NCBI RefSeq assembly: GCF_964340395.1
Contig: NC_135568.1
Span: 4,666,579 to 4,730,578 of the forward strand
Length of the DNA: 64,000 nucleotides
Reading direction: 5' to 3'
Source: Glandiceps talaboti
Lineage: Eukaryota; Hemichordata; Enteropneusta; Spengelidae
Shown in pieces: positions 49,201 through 63,300 of the stretch; positions within the stretch are counted from its first letter, which is position 1, and the number at the start of each line of letters is the position of its first letter. The notes beneath the pieces are model-generated. The model had not been told where the DNA came from and ran no database searches. It was given only the letters and a program-made list of their open reading frames with translations. The position numbers were made by a program, and so were the translations under genes.

Positions 49201-52200
49201 TCGACAAAAATCTTACCAACAGTCTGAGAGATATTTGCCGAGCAATACAATAAAATATAGCAATTTTAGTAAGATGTTTGTTGAGACAGATGATAAAATG
49301 TAACAGTAGCAATGTTAGTGAGACTTTGCTGAGCCAGATGACGTTTTGTTTCAGGTCTGGTCATTTTCATTGTAATTATTCCTAATTATGTCAACTTGAA
49401 TATGCTGTAGCTAAATATTTTCATAGAAAAGTTTGAAGTGTGAAGTCGTTGTAGTTATGTACACCAATATTTCATGTGTGTTTTTCTGACTGTGAGATAT
49501 ACTAACTGTTGTAGATGGAGTTTCTATACTGCCTGCTGGCATGACGTGGATAAGGAAGGAAGTTTCTACTACTACATGTACAGTGTTCTCTCAACCATAC
49601 TTGTTAATGCTTAGCACTTGCTTTGTAAAGTGACAATGTATCACACAAATTGTATTCAATGTTTTCCTGAACAAAGTAAAAGGGCACCATGTGCTCATGT
49701 AATTTCTTCCTGCCCACTTGATAAAACAAAAAACAAAAATAATATAGTAGAGTGTGTTGTTTAGGTCTGTAGTTATGGTTTGTAATTTTAGATCAATAAT
49801 AAGTGTGTCTATTTGCATATTACAGTGACTATGTGCTTTCTGTAATCTACTAACCTTGAAATGATGCAGGGTACATTTTATTGTATTTACCATCATATGA
49901 AGTATGAATAACATACGGTCACAGTATTTAACAATAACTTAAAATTGCATATTAATGAGATAATTTGCATATTATAGAAGCTACAACAAGAATGGCTGCC
50001 TCTTCTTTTAGACTTGTCCATAGAGAAGTAAACAGAAGCTGTAAAGCTATTTTGTTTTCAATAGTCATTTGATTACGACATTTTGTAGGATCAACTTCAC
50101 TCACGAAATATATTTTATCATTTGACTTTAATAATTACTACATGCTAAATCCTGTAGATTTTCTAGAACTGTGTCATATTTTCAGCAATGTTGTGAACTT
50201 TATGACTTAAAAACACCTTCAAAAATAATTGGTCTTATGCTAGTCAACAAATATCATTCCTTTAATAACTGGTTTGATTTTCAAATTTGTAAAAATGTCC
50301 ACATATCAAAAGAACAACAATGGCAAGTCAACACTTGAAAAGAGATTTTATAGAAATTGTCCAAGCAGTGAATACTCAGAAAATCCTCTTACTACCATAT
50401 CTTCATGAGCAATCAGTAACCATTTTATAGTAGCGCACTGGTTAAGGACATTTTTCCAATAGTCAGCTTATTATTATATAGATAGTGCTCAGTACTAACT
50501 TTGAAGCTTTGTACTGGCAACATGAAGTCATTGCTTCAATTCCTCTCCTTGTTCTGCAGTAAGTTTTAAGTAAGTAACCCATTTACCTGCTGGATCTGTG
50601 ACTCACCTACATCATTTTCTATCCAGCTTGTCCTAGTAGCAATTATAGCCTGGTATTTAAAGGCTGTTATTACTGATTAGAATGGCATTATGTACGTGTA
50701 TACAATTGCAGAATACATATTAAAGCAAAATACATTTAAATTGTCACACTTGTTTTGTGGTACTTACAATGAGTTCAAGGCTTGCACTCCATGTGTATAT
50801 TTACATGTATGACCTCATTTGAATAATAAAACAGTCTGACATAATGTGATCACACCTTGTTCCAACCAATCAGCTTATGTTGTCATTTTCAAAACTTAGT
50901 ACAGAGTTGAAATGGCTACCAGGACAAGCTGGACATAGAGCAAGTGTAGCATAATTACAGATTCAGTGACTTGACAGGTAAGTATTCGAATACAAGTTTA
51001 CGTTTCAGTGCAAACATAATTTCTGAGTTAACTTTCAATATTGTCGGTTAAATTGCAGGCAGAAATTAAGACTGATAAGTCTGGACTCTATGCATTGATG
51101 AATGATGAAAAGTTTAAATGGATCAAGATGAGAATAGATAGAATGTGGGAGAGTAAATGGGTTCCTGCAGCCAAAGCCTTGGCCAGCAAACAAGACCTCA
51201 GTAACAGAATGCAAAAGAGGGTGAGTATTTAAAATGTGATAAAAATTTAGTTCATGTTACAAGGTAAGAGGTTAAAAGTATCTGAATTTGTAACTGTGAT
51301 ATCTTGAATACTGGAAGGCCCATTTAGATTAGAAATAGAATCTATTTGTGAAATGCGGTTTGGTAGAGCTACATCAAATTTGGCCCAGAACAAAAGAATG
51401 ATACCATGTACATTGTAATTCTAATACTAATACTAATGGTGATGACTCAGATTGCAACATGGCCATTTAAAGGCCCACTTCGGATTGAAGTTAAAATCTC
51501 AGTGTGAAAAGCACTTGTTTGGAGCTGTAGAAAAAGTTGGTCCACAACAAAAGAACAATCCTATGTAATCCTTATTATTATAAAGATAACGCTAATGTGA
51601 TGACACAGGATTAAAATTTTACCTTTTATATTAAAGGAGACATTCTTTTTATGCCTTACCATGAAGGATCCTAATTACTAATGCAATGCCATACATTGCT
51701 AGATGAGTTTTATGTAAATATCTAAGATTACCATAAAATGGTATCTCAAGTTTACCCAGTTCTGTTTAGTTCAGTTCAGTTCAGTTCAGTTCAGTTCAGT
51801 AGAGGAATGAGGGATAAAGAAACAGCTTGAATTACATTTTGCAATGTGTGGTAAAACAAAAAAAATATGTGATCATGGTTACATCACAGATTAGTCGAGA
51901 GACTCAGTGGGGGGGGGGGGGGGTATAGCTGTTCTCTAGTTTAAGATGTGTGTGCACAAAAAGCTGTTAAATATTTTCCTTGAATTTGAAATACGTTACA
52001 GTCAAGCATAACAAAAATGTCTCTCTTTTAAGAAATTCACACATACAACAGCATCCTCATCCCTGATATCCAAGCCTCTGGCATAAACTGTGTTGTAAAT
52101 AAATATATGTGTTTGTTTTATTCAGTGTAAAGTGCAATTTCATAGCTAACAAAATATATTCTGCAACATGTTGCTTTTGATGACTCAAGTGTTGATAATA

Positions 52201-55200
52201 AGGTCACTATGGGGTATTTCTAATGGGGATAATGTGCTCATTTTCAGTAATCTAGGGGAGATTATCTTGTCATTGACTAGTCTGACAATTTCCTGTTGTT
52301 CAGAGTAAAAGCCCCTGAAATAGCCATTTTCATTTAGGGTAATAGACTTTCAACCAATACAGAGTGAATTTGGCATGATGGGATAGACATATGGTGGTGA
52401 CAGACTGATCTCAATGTTTTCATGTCTAATATCACAGTGCAATCTCCTACGTGTTTTATTTTAAACTGTCTGACAAAAGAAAATTTCATCAAATTTATTT
52501 TTCACATGCTGTGATGGAGTTATTCTTTCCATAAATTATCTTTCATTTGTGTGTATACGTGGGCAGGAAGGAAATTACAAGCTCCTATTGTATACATATA
52601 CTCAATTATAATCTTCACAGTGCAATCTTACAACCCTCTTAAATGTTTTTGAAATTGCAAAAAAGGAAAATTTTCTCAAATTTAAATTTAAAATGCTGTA
52701 ATATAATTTTCCCAAATTACTATTTTCATAGATTATCTTTGATATGTGTGAATACAAGTGAGTAAAGAAATTGTGAGTTTCTGGTGTGTGTAAGAATTGA
52801 ATTTTCTATGTGTTCGTGTGTGTGAATGTTTTTGCTCCCTGGGTTCATATTATTACACTTAATAAAGTGTCAAATACCCCCAGTAGTGCTTAAATATACC
52901 TTTAGTAAGTAAACTTTTTGAGAAAAATTTTCACTGACATGTCATTTATGATTGACACTATACGTGATGTACTGGAAAGGGTTGACATCATGTACATGCC
53001 TCACCAGAGACAGGTAAATCAAGTTGGGTTAACACAGCTGGTATCTCTATTATATCCCTGTCTGATTAAGGTTTGGTCTTCTCTGAAGTGTGTAAATGGA
53101 TTCCTTAAACAAATGGCTATACAGTCTGTTTCCCATTGTCCATAATCTTTACATTTTCCACTACACATCTCTGTTGTGTCTTACTATATATCAATATTTC
53201 CTTATGATGTTTCGGGGATTGCCAATAAATTTGGAAAATGACAGTTTCCTCTATCAAATTGAGTGATGACGCCACTTTTGTGCCTATCTTCAAGTACCTC
53301 TATGACATGCTTAAAGCTGCAGTAGCTGAAACTGTAACATTTATTGAAACTTTTTTGTCAGATATAATGACTTACTTATAATATCGTACAACCTCAAATA
53401 GTATTGAATCACCTCTGAATAAACACATTTGTATGACAGTATACACATAGATGGTTCATCAATGCTACTATATCCATTCAAATTGAATTTTGGGTCCACA
53501 TCCAAACATCAGCATGCCAATTAATCACAATTTAAACTTATTACTATACTATTTATAGACAAAATAGATCTCTAATTGATATGTGCAATGTCTAATCATT
53601 GATATTTTAGGAATTTTCAGCTTACTATTGGTTTTCTGATGAAAAAATTAATACCCCAGTTACAGCCAGTGCAGTGTTAAGTTACAATATGTGGTATGGG
53701 TACATTTTGTGCACTGATTGCCTTGTCCTGAAAATGGGACATCAGTTTTAATAAGTGACCATATGGATAAGGATTGGGTATTTATTTTTGATTTTTTAAT
53801 TTTTAAAACAGTTTTATCATGGCTTCCTACTTGAAAAATCAATGTGAAGTAACATAGAAAAAGTCTGTTTGTATATAACTCAATACATTGCAAAAAGCTA
53901 TAAAAAATGTGTAAAAAGTTTGTTATTGTACTTATAATAACAAACATTTTACACATTTATTAGTATTTTGCAATCTATTGAGTTACAAACAATGACTTAG
54001 CATCTGCTGTTTCAGGTGCCATATTAAAACTGTTTTATAAATAGAGAAAATTAAAAATAAATACCCAATCCTCAGCCATATGGCCACTAATATAAAGGAC
54101 AGCAAACATTTGAAAGGATGGTACCGGTATGGTATCTATTTGTCAGATAAGCCTGGAAGTCAGGAGACATTTGGATGTTTAGATTGGATGACATAGTACT
54201 GTGCATACTGTAGTGTGTCTTGCAGCATCAATGTAATCCTGGGAGTTCAAAATAAGGGGCTTGGTTGAACAATATCATCTGTTGAACTTCTAACCTGACT
54301 GTGCTGTCATGCAGTTGTTGACCTTTGATCCTATTCATAGCGAGACCATCAAAACAGAAACCCTGTACATTCCATAGTCTATGTGTGTAACCTATACTCA
54401 TGTTACAGCATCAATATAGCTATAAAGTAAATAGAATCAGATGTATTTCGTTCATACACTAGCCAGATTACATTGTGATCTGTGAGTTAGTCTCACTGTT
54501 TCATAAAGCGCTTGTTATGCTAATTATTAACTTATAGCCACATTAACTTATAGCCATGTCCTCCCAATAGCAGTTATCAACATGCCTGTTTGTAGATATT
54601 TACATAATATTCACTATATGTAAATTGTGTCACTCTTATGACCATCTTAACGAGAGCACACTTAGATATTGACTTCAGTTGAATATAGTCAATTAGGCTG
54701 ATGTACATTATCACTCCCCATTGTGACCAATCAGTTTGAATGTTCATTTACATAATGACTTCATTTGAATATAGTCAATTAGGCTGATGTACATTATCAC
54801 TCCTCATCGAGACCAATCAATTTGAATGTGTATTTACATAATGACTTCATTTGAATAAAGTCAATTAGGCTGATGTACATTATCACTCCCCATTGTGACC
54901 AATCAGTTTGAGCACATTTACATATTGACTTCATTTCAATATAATCAATTAGGCTGATGTACGTTATCACTCCCAATGGTGACCAATCAGTTTCAGCATA
55001 TTTACATATTGACTTCATTTGAATATAGTCAATTAGGCTGATGTACATCATCACTCCCCATAGTGACCAATCAGTTTAAGTGTATAATCATCACACCATA
55101 TTAACAGTTTGACACTGCTAGTGATGTAAGCTGTTAGTGAGACAATGAATGAATTAGGCTGACGTACGTTATCACTCCCCATGGTGACCAATCAGTTTAA

Positions 55201-57597
55201 GTGTATAATTGTCACACCATATTAACAGTTTGACACTGCTAGTGATGTAAGCTGTTAGTGAGACAATGAATGAATTAGGCTGACGTATGTTATCACTCCC
55301 CATGGTGACCAATCAGTTTGTATGCATTTTTTCAAAGCAGTCAGTTTGAGTGTATAATCGTCAAACCACATTAATCATTTGCCATTGCTAGTGATATAAG
55401 TGGTTACTGAGACAGTAAAGTAAAATCACAGATTGCGATGTAAACAGGCTGTTCATAATATTAATTTACATTTATTAAATGGTATTTATATCTCACAGAT
55501 TCTAATACTTCTTTGTCCACCAATATAACTGAATGTTGAAATTCTAAACTTTGACTCTAAGAAGATGTTAACCTCTGACCCCTTCATAGAGTTGACCTCA
55601 GACCCTAATCAGATAGTTGACCTCTGACCCTAATCAGATAGTTGACCTCAGAGCATTGTTGTAGCAAGTTGACATCTGACCCTATTCACAGTGAGTTGAC
55701 CTCAGAGCATTGTTGTAGCAAGTTGACCTCTGACCCCATTCATATCAAGTTGACCTCTGACCCTATTCTTAGAGAGTAACGTTTCTTTCTTTCTTGTAAC
55801 TCTATTAATACAGTCAATATAAATTAGATGTACATTTCCTTTCACTATTTTATGTACACTTTTATTTTGCACAGATTCTTATTCATCTTGGTCTGCTGAC
55901 GAAAGAATCTGGATTTAAAATAGCAGAGTCAGCTTTCAGTGGTGGACCACTAGGAGAGCTAGTACAATGGAGTGATATCATTGCTGCTCTGTATATCCTG
56001 GGTCATGATCTGAAAATCACAACCAGGACAGATGTACTGAAAAAGTAAGTTTACACAGAGGAAAAATAATTTTGAATATTGCACCCAGCTCACTTTGCCC
56101 AAATAAGGTCAGTTTTGTATATCAACTTATGATACATCATTGGCATTTATCCTACTTTTATTTAAATGGTGATTAATTTTCAATATTATGCTCATCATTG
56201 TCTTAAAAATATGCAAATTAGTAATTTGAAATGTTTTGTAGCATTTCAAGGGTATATGATAAAATCTTTATAGCCCAGATATTGGTTTTGCAGACCTCAG
56301 TAGAATTGTTTATAGATCAGTTGTACAGCATAAGGTACAGCCAAAAGCCAGACCCTTCCACTAAGCAGTCCCAGTCTGCATTAAACCCTAGACTCTCTCA
56401 CAGTCCTCGAAGCTTCGCATAAATAGCTAAAACTTGGGTTGTTTTGTATATATCTACTGCATAATTGTACTCATATCCGAGCTTCGCCTAACACATCAAC
56501 AAAATGTTAGCTCTGTGTGATCGATGTGGGCGCACAGTACAGGGCTAGGGATACTGGGATACTAGTATATGAGTACAATTATGCAGTAGATATATACAAA
56601 ACAACCCAAGTTTTAGCTATTTATGCGAAGCTTCAAGGACTGTGAGAGAGTCTAGCATTACCCAGGCCTGGACTGTTAAGATTATTATCAGTGCAGCATA
56701 TTCTTTAGCCATACATCTTACATCGATGTATTACAGCAGAACTAAAATGATGATGAACATTAACAATGATTATTTATGGTATTGACACTTTACAGAGTGA
56801 AATATTCATATTTAATGCCTTCTACAACAAAGCAAGGAATAAATCCGTCATTCAATAACAGGTACTCTTATCACATAACAGCTGTATACTTTATGTGTCG
56901 TACTAAAACAGTGGGCTGTCTGGTGATAAGATAAACAACGCACAAACAGTTATGTGTGACCGTACTAAAACAGTGGGTTGTCTGGTGATAGGATAAACAA
57001 TGCACAAAAAGATACATGTCGTACTAAAAACAGTGGGCTGTCCTGTGATAGACAACACACACAAACAGCTAACGTTCATGTTATCTATATACTTCTGATT
57101 ACATTGTTATGTTTTCTGATATTGTCATACTTTCTGATGACGTTGACATGTTTTTTGTTAACTTGTGATTTACTCAATCAAAGGGACAGGTTGTTTAAAG
57201 TATATAAAATCATTTTTTGCTAAATTCACAAAAAAAAAAAAAAATCAAACATCAGTAGCTACCAGCTGTATACTTTCAAATATAATACTTTCTGTAAATC
57301 CAGTTTCTATATTCTGGACAAAAATAAAAACTTAAGTAAGTACAGAAATTTCTTCAAGAAAGTTTTGACAACAGCAGCTATTATTTTTAATTTATTGAAC
57401 TCTGATAAATATTACAATACATTCACATTTTTTCTATAATAAGCAGTAGAACAAAACTACAACAAGTTTCAAGACTGTCCCTTTGAGATTCTTTTAATTT
57501 TCTTATTTATTTATTTACAGCACTGATACACAAATATGATAATTTATCACTTGTTTATGAGTTCTGGGTTCTTGTGCATATGAAAGTATAAGAATTA

Positions 57598-57660
<63 letters not shown>

Positions 57661-60216
57661 AACAGACACATACATTCACAGTCACACACACATACATGCA
57701 TGAATGCACAATTGAACCCACTCTCCGTACACAACCACATTGGTGAGGGGAGTATGAGATCTAAGTGTATCTATATAGACAAAGGCAAACATTTGAACCA
57801 ATATCAAATGTATTCTTTATGATATCCATTTCACTCTTAATCTTTTTAGAAAATTTCATCCATATAAATGATATATGACTTATTTGCTTCATTTTCTCCA
57901 CAGCTACATGAGATCCAAAGGAGTGAGCAATAAAAACTGTCCTGTATCTGGGGTACGCCCCATAGATCTTATCTATATAGATATTGTTGGTTTGAAGCAG
58001 TTTAAGAAGGTGGCTGGACCACTGTGGAATCAATTTAAGTAAGTATACAATACTTCCATGGCGTCAAGTCTGTATCTGTATCTGTATCTGTATCTGTATC
58101 TGTATCCATATATAATGATAGCAAAATATTTCAGGTCGAGTTTAGATAGAACTTATTCAGTCATCTTGATACTATCTCTTGCAATTTTTCTGCATAGCTA
58201 CAGTTAGGAAATGTACACAATTCACTGTTAATTATTAAATGTTGTAGCTCCTCTCACCATCTCTTCTCAAAAAATGTTAAGCCCCGCCAAATGAAATTCA
58301 AGCATTATTTTAGCCACCTCTTCTGTCACCTACACTAAAGTGGAGATATAAAATTATGTGGTACAATATGATACATTAAAATAACAGTGATAGCCAACAA
58401 CAATAATACTCTGAATGAGATTACTTTCCACAGGATGTGGATTTCACACGCATACAGAGATGTCTCTAATTAGCTCTGACCTATACAGGGAGGTACTTAG
58501 CCAGACACCATCCATCTTGTTTTGGGAGAAAGACAATTATCACCTTGATTGCTACTGATTGGAGAGACAACTCCAAAGGTGAAAAAAAAATGAAAATAAG
58601 ACAATGTAGGAGGCCATTTAGAGGCATAAAATATCAAACCATAGACATAATTTAAAGTCTTACAATACTTGGATATGGTAATAAAATACCAGAATTGAAA
58701 CAATTATGCTATACATTACATATTATCTGGAAGTGTATTTTGTTGTGGCAAAGCTGAAAGATATTTTGCGGATGTGCACTTGGTAAATGACTTCTCCTGA
58801 AGTTTAATTTGGTTCCAAAATATCCTGAATAAAGGGCAAAATATTCCAAGTCTTTCAGACTTTTGATGGCCCAATGACTGCTTAGTAGCTAAAGAGTTAG
58901 TGTTAAGGTATCTCCATGTTTTCTGAATAAATATTCATTCACTGTACAAAGTGATAAGCACTTAAAGGAAATCCTACATTATTTTGAAGTGTCTGTTAAT
59001 TCAAGTTATCTGTATTCCAGATTAATTTGATGTCTTAATCTCTTTCACTTCCTTCCAGTTGTATGTTACGTGTAATAGATTCATTTGGAACGGAACCAGC
59101 ATTCAATGTAGACAGCTATGCCAGAAAAGCTGGGACTAAATCTGTGTGGGGAAAATGGAGTCTTGTACCAAAGCAGTTTATGACAATGTTTCGTAAGTCA
59201 AACCTCTGTATGATTCATTTAGTGATGACCCTATTGAGTCTATAGTGACCCTTTATTTGGCAAACTAAAGAATATTGAGCCAAATGTATAAGTTGTGTAC
59301 TACCCCCTACCCCCACCCCCACCCCCACCCCACCATTGCCCACTTCATGACCCAAATAAAATGAGGAGATATGTGACATTAGAGTTTGTGATGTTAGAGT
59401 ACCCACTATGCCAAGGCTGAAAATATTTGGACCTAGTCAAAATATTGAGTTCTCCAGTCTGTTTTGTAACTCAAACAAAGTAACATTAGGGTTAGGATGT
59501 CAAAGTACCCACTATGGCAAGACAGAAGAACCTGCACCCAACATGTATGTTGTATACCCTAGCCTGTTTTGCACCCAAACAAACCCGGTGGAGACAAGTA
59601 ACATTAGGGTTTAATAGGGAAGTTAGAATACCCACCATAGTAAGACAGAAGAACGCTGCACCCAACATGATTACTCTATCTAGTAGCTAGCCTTTTTTGT
59701 AACCCCTAAAAAGTGATGGAAACAAGTAACATTAGGGTGTAGAGATGTTATAGTACTCAACACTGCAAGACTGTAGAACACCTACCCCACTATTGTATAT
59801 TATATACCTACCCCACTATTATATATATTGTATATATGTGCCCCGTTATTGTACTCAAACAGAATGAAGGAGACTAAGTAACACTAGGGATAGGGATATT
59901 AAAAGTACAGGCTTACATGTATGTTAATAAAAATGGTATCCAATTCACATTGAAAGGTTGGTCCAGTAGCATCAGGTAATAATGTCAAATATGACATATT
60001 AAATTGTAATGTTTTCATCATTAGAAAGTCATCATATGACTACACAGTTGAAGGAATCTACTGGTGTAACATAATTAAATGAACTTTCCTTATGTCAATC
60101 GATATAAATGGCATAGGTCAATAGATGGCTCACATTTAATGAATTAGCTTCCTAGTTATGCAGCTGCATAAATGTTGTTCATAGTCATCATTTATATAAT
60201 TATATATATATGTATA

Positions 60217-60258
<42 letters not shown>

Positions 60259-60366
60259 TATGTATGTATGTATGTATGTATGTATGTATGTATGTATGTA
60301 TGTATGTGTGTGTGTGTATGTGTGTGTATGTGTGTATGTATATGTGTGTATGTGTGTATGTATGTA

Positions 60367-60398
<32 letters not shown>

Positions 60399-63300
60399 TA
60401 TGTATGTCAGTCTTTTGAGAATTAGACATTTAACCAACACACACAAAATAATTTGATAAGGTGAGACCTTTCGATTTCAAACTGTCAGTCTTGCTCTATA
60501 AGATAGATAGCACTATTTATTATAACACGACATGATCACAGAGAATGTTTTCATAGCGCTTAGGGAGAAAATATAGTCCCTCATCTCTGTTCAAGTTAAT
60601 GGGACAACCCTTGATGTAAATATTCATAATGCCATTCTTACGTCAGCTAGTCTCTCTATCAATAATTTTATTGCAGTGGATTTGATATTCTTGATGGATA
60701 TTTTACATTTTACCAAAACTAGCTATGGCTGTTGTGAATATTGTGAATGTAGCAACCGTACATAGATTAATTGACATGTATGTTGTTATAAATTATATGT
60801 TGTAGCCTGTTTACTGCGTTGTTGTTACATCATTATCTGTCAGCATACATCCTAGCCATCATACCTCCTAGCCCTCTAAGCCAATGAGCAATTGTAAAAT
60901 GTATGCCCAGTAACCTGATTACAACCATGACGACATTATTCAAATGAAGTCATTATGTAAGTGAACACACAGCATAGATGAACACAGGAGTTAACACATG
61001 AAAATGTGAAATGTACGTGTGATAATTTACATGTAATTATGTGAAAGTGTTTGACAACAACATTTAAGGATGTGGCATACTTAATTAGTTTAATGGTTCT
61101 CAAGACAAGCTAATTTGTTTTAAAGGCCACTAGGTACGACAACATTTACTGATGTAACACAACAGTGTAGTCAGCAGGGTAAAACAACGTAAATTATTTC
61201 AACCAAATATTCTTTTCAGACTTTATCACTTTGAGAATGTATACTTTTTATTTCCATAGCACATACACCTGATAATTCCTTTATGGGCTTTGTGGTGGAG
61301 AACTACTCAAATGACACCATCCCATTTAAAAAGGAGAAAAATATGGCCGTTGTTTACGGTAAAAAGGGAGATATGTGGCTGGTAAGTTTTAATAGTCTGA
61401 TTTTTAAAATCAAATTCGGCTATTAAAGCCTCAAGTTTCATCAGTGGTTAAAATCGCATAAATTTATTTTCATACCTGATCATAATAATAGAAAGTTCAC
61501 TATTATGACAGTGTAATAGTAATGCTTGATGATAAAAAGAAAGTACTCTTTAGTTTTGCCTCAAGAGGGGGCTATTCCCACTTGTGACTTATCCGTATAC
61601 ACTGCATGATCCCATCATTTGCATATACATATTACAGAATGTATGCCATGTGATACCTGTCCGGCAGCATATGATTTTACAAAGGCAAATGTTGGCTTCA
61701 CTTTCCATATCATTTTAAGTTTCTTACATCCTAAAGTTGACATCAAAGTTCTTAATTTTGATATTGCTCTTTTGCAGGGATCAAGGAAGTACTTAGATGT
61801 AATTCATGAGAAATTTACATTACATGCTACAGTTTATGTGAATGAGAGTGGAGACCTGTTAGCAGTACCAGGCTACGTTGTTAACCATGGTTTGTTGAAA
61901 GGGGACCAAGTACAAGAATTACTGAGAAAAGCCAAGGTAAGATTGAATATAGACAAATAATTAGAAAGAGATTTGTGTGAATTGTTTCGTAATGTGGAAG
62001 ATGTATGTTAAATCCCTCTCCCCCCCCAAAAAAAAACAAACAAAAAAAACCAAAAAAAAACACCCACCCCACTCATTCAATTACCAGGGTTCCCAAACCA
62101 TAGTAAAAATATCAATCAGTAGGGAAGCACAGTACAATTTACAAACAAGTGAATACATAGTTAAACTTTGAACAGCAGTAATAGAGTGTAAACCAGGAAC
62201 TTTTCTTGGTGTTACTATCACATTCGCATAAAGCTCACCACAACAAGAGACTTGTCTTGATAGTACTATCTCAAGAAGCTGTCCACACCAAGCCAAGGTA
62301 GATGCACTCAGGCGCACAGGAATGTATTTTGAATTTGAAATTACCACCAACAGCTGTTAAATCTAAGTGGATATATAAACCTATGATGTACTCTCGGCGA
62401 CATGTGACTTAAATTAAAAGGATGACCAATTACAAGTGCCTCAATCAGTATGAAATCCACTTAGATTTTGTCGAAGCAGCACCAAAATTGTGGTATTTCA
62501 GTCTAGTAGTGTCACACATTAACTTTTGTTATGTTTCACCCTTTTCAGTTATTTGTTGGACTAGGATTTCCATTTGAAGGACCTGCTCCATTAGAAGCCA
62601 TTGCTAATGGCTGTGCATTTCTCAATCCAAGCTTTAATCCACCAAAGAATGCCAAAAATACTGATTTCTTTAAAGGCAAACCAACACTTAGAGAGGTAAG
62701 TATGCTTCACTTCTGTGAGAAATAAATTGTATTCAGTACTTATGGCCTGCAGTCAAATGTACTAACATCAATAAAGACACAACACAGATTGCTAGATATG
62801 GAAACATACAGATACAAATCGTAACACCCTTTAATTTTAAATATACAATTAAGATTTCTGTAAAGGCAAACAGACTGAAAGTTAAACACTATCAGGTATA
62901 AAACATATTACACATTTCATTATATCACCAGCCAGACACATTGTGATTTAAGAACAAATTTTATTTCTTGTAAAAAACTTGTAAAACAATTTTTGAATTA
63001 AAAAGATTGGTCTGAAGTGACAGGTGTCAGTGTATTGCATGGTAGCCTGTCAAGTAAAAAACCTGGAAGTCCATTATATGACAATTAAAGCAGGGTTTCC
63101 AAAATTGCATTTTTCAGTTGTCTTGTCAACATTCCATTTTTCTTGTTGAGAAATACCTTTCGAAACTTTATGCACATTCTGTTGTTATCTATGAAATGAA
63201 CATCGTATTAATTTGTTTGATGAGGATGGTCTGTTTTTGGTGGACTTCAAGAATCTCATTTTTCAGCTCACAGAGTGTTCCGTCTTTTATGTCCAAAGAT

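Noticed and set aside
57761-58033. 90-residue minus-strand frame
   Set aside because: It is the antisense shadow of MGAT5-like exon G.
61619-61960. 113-residue frame with its own start
   Set aside because: Only the part from 61778 is exon J. The 5' part is intron that happens to be open and precedes a good acceptor.
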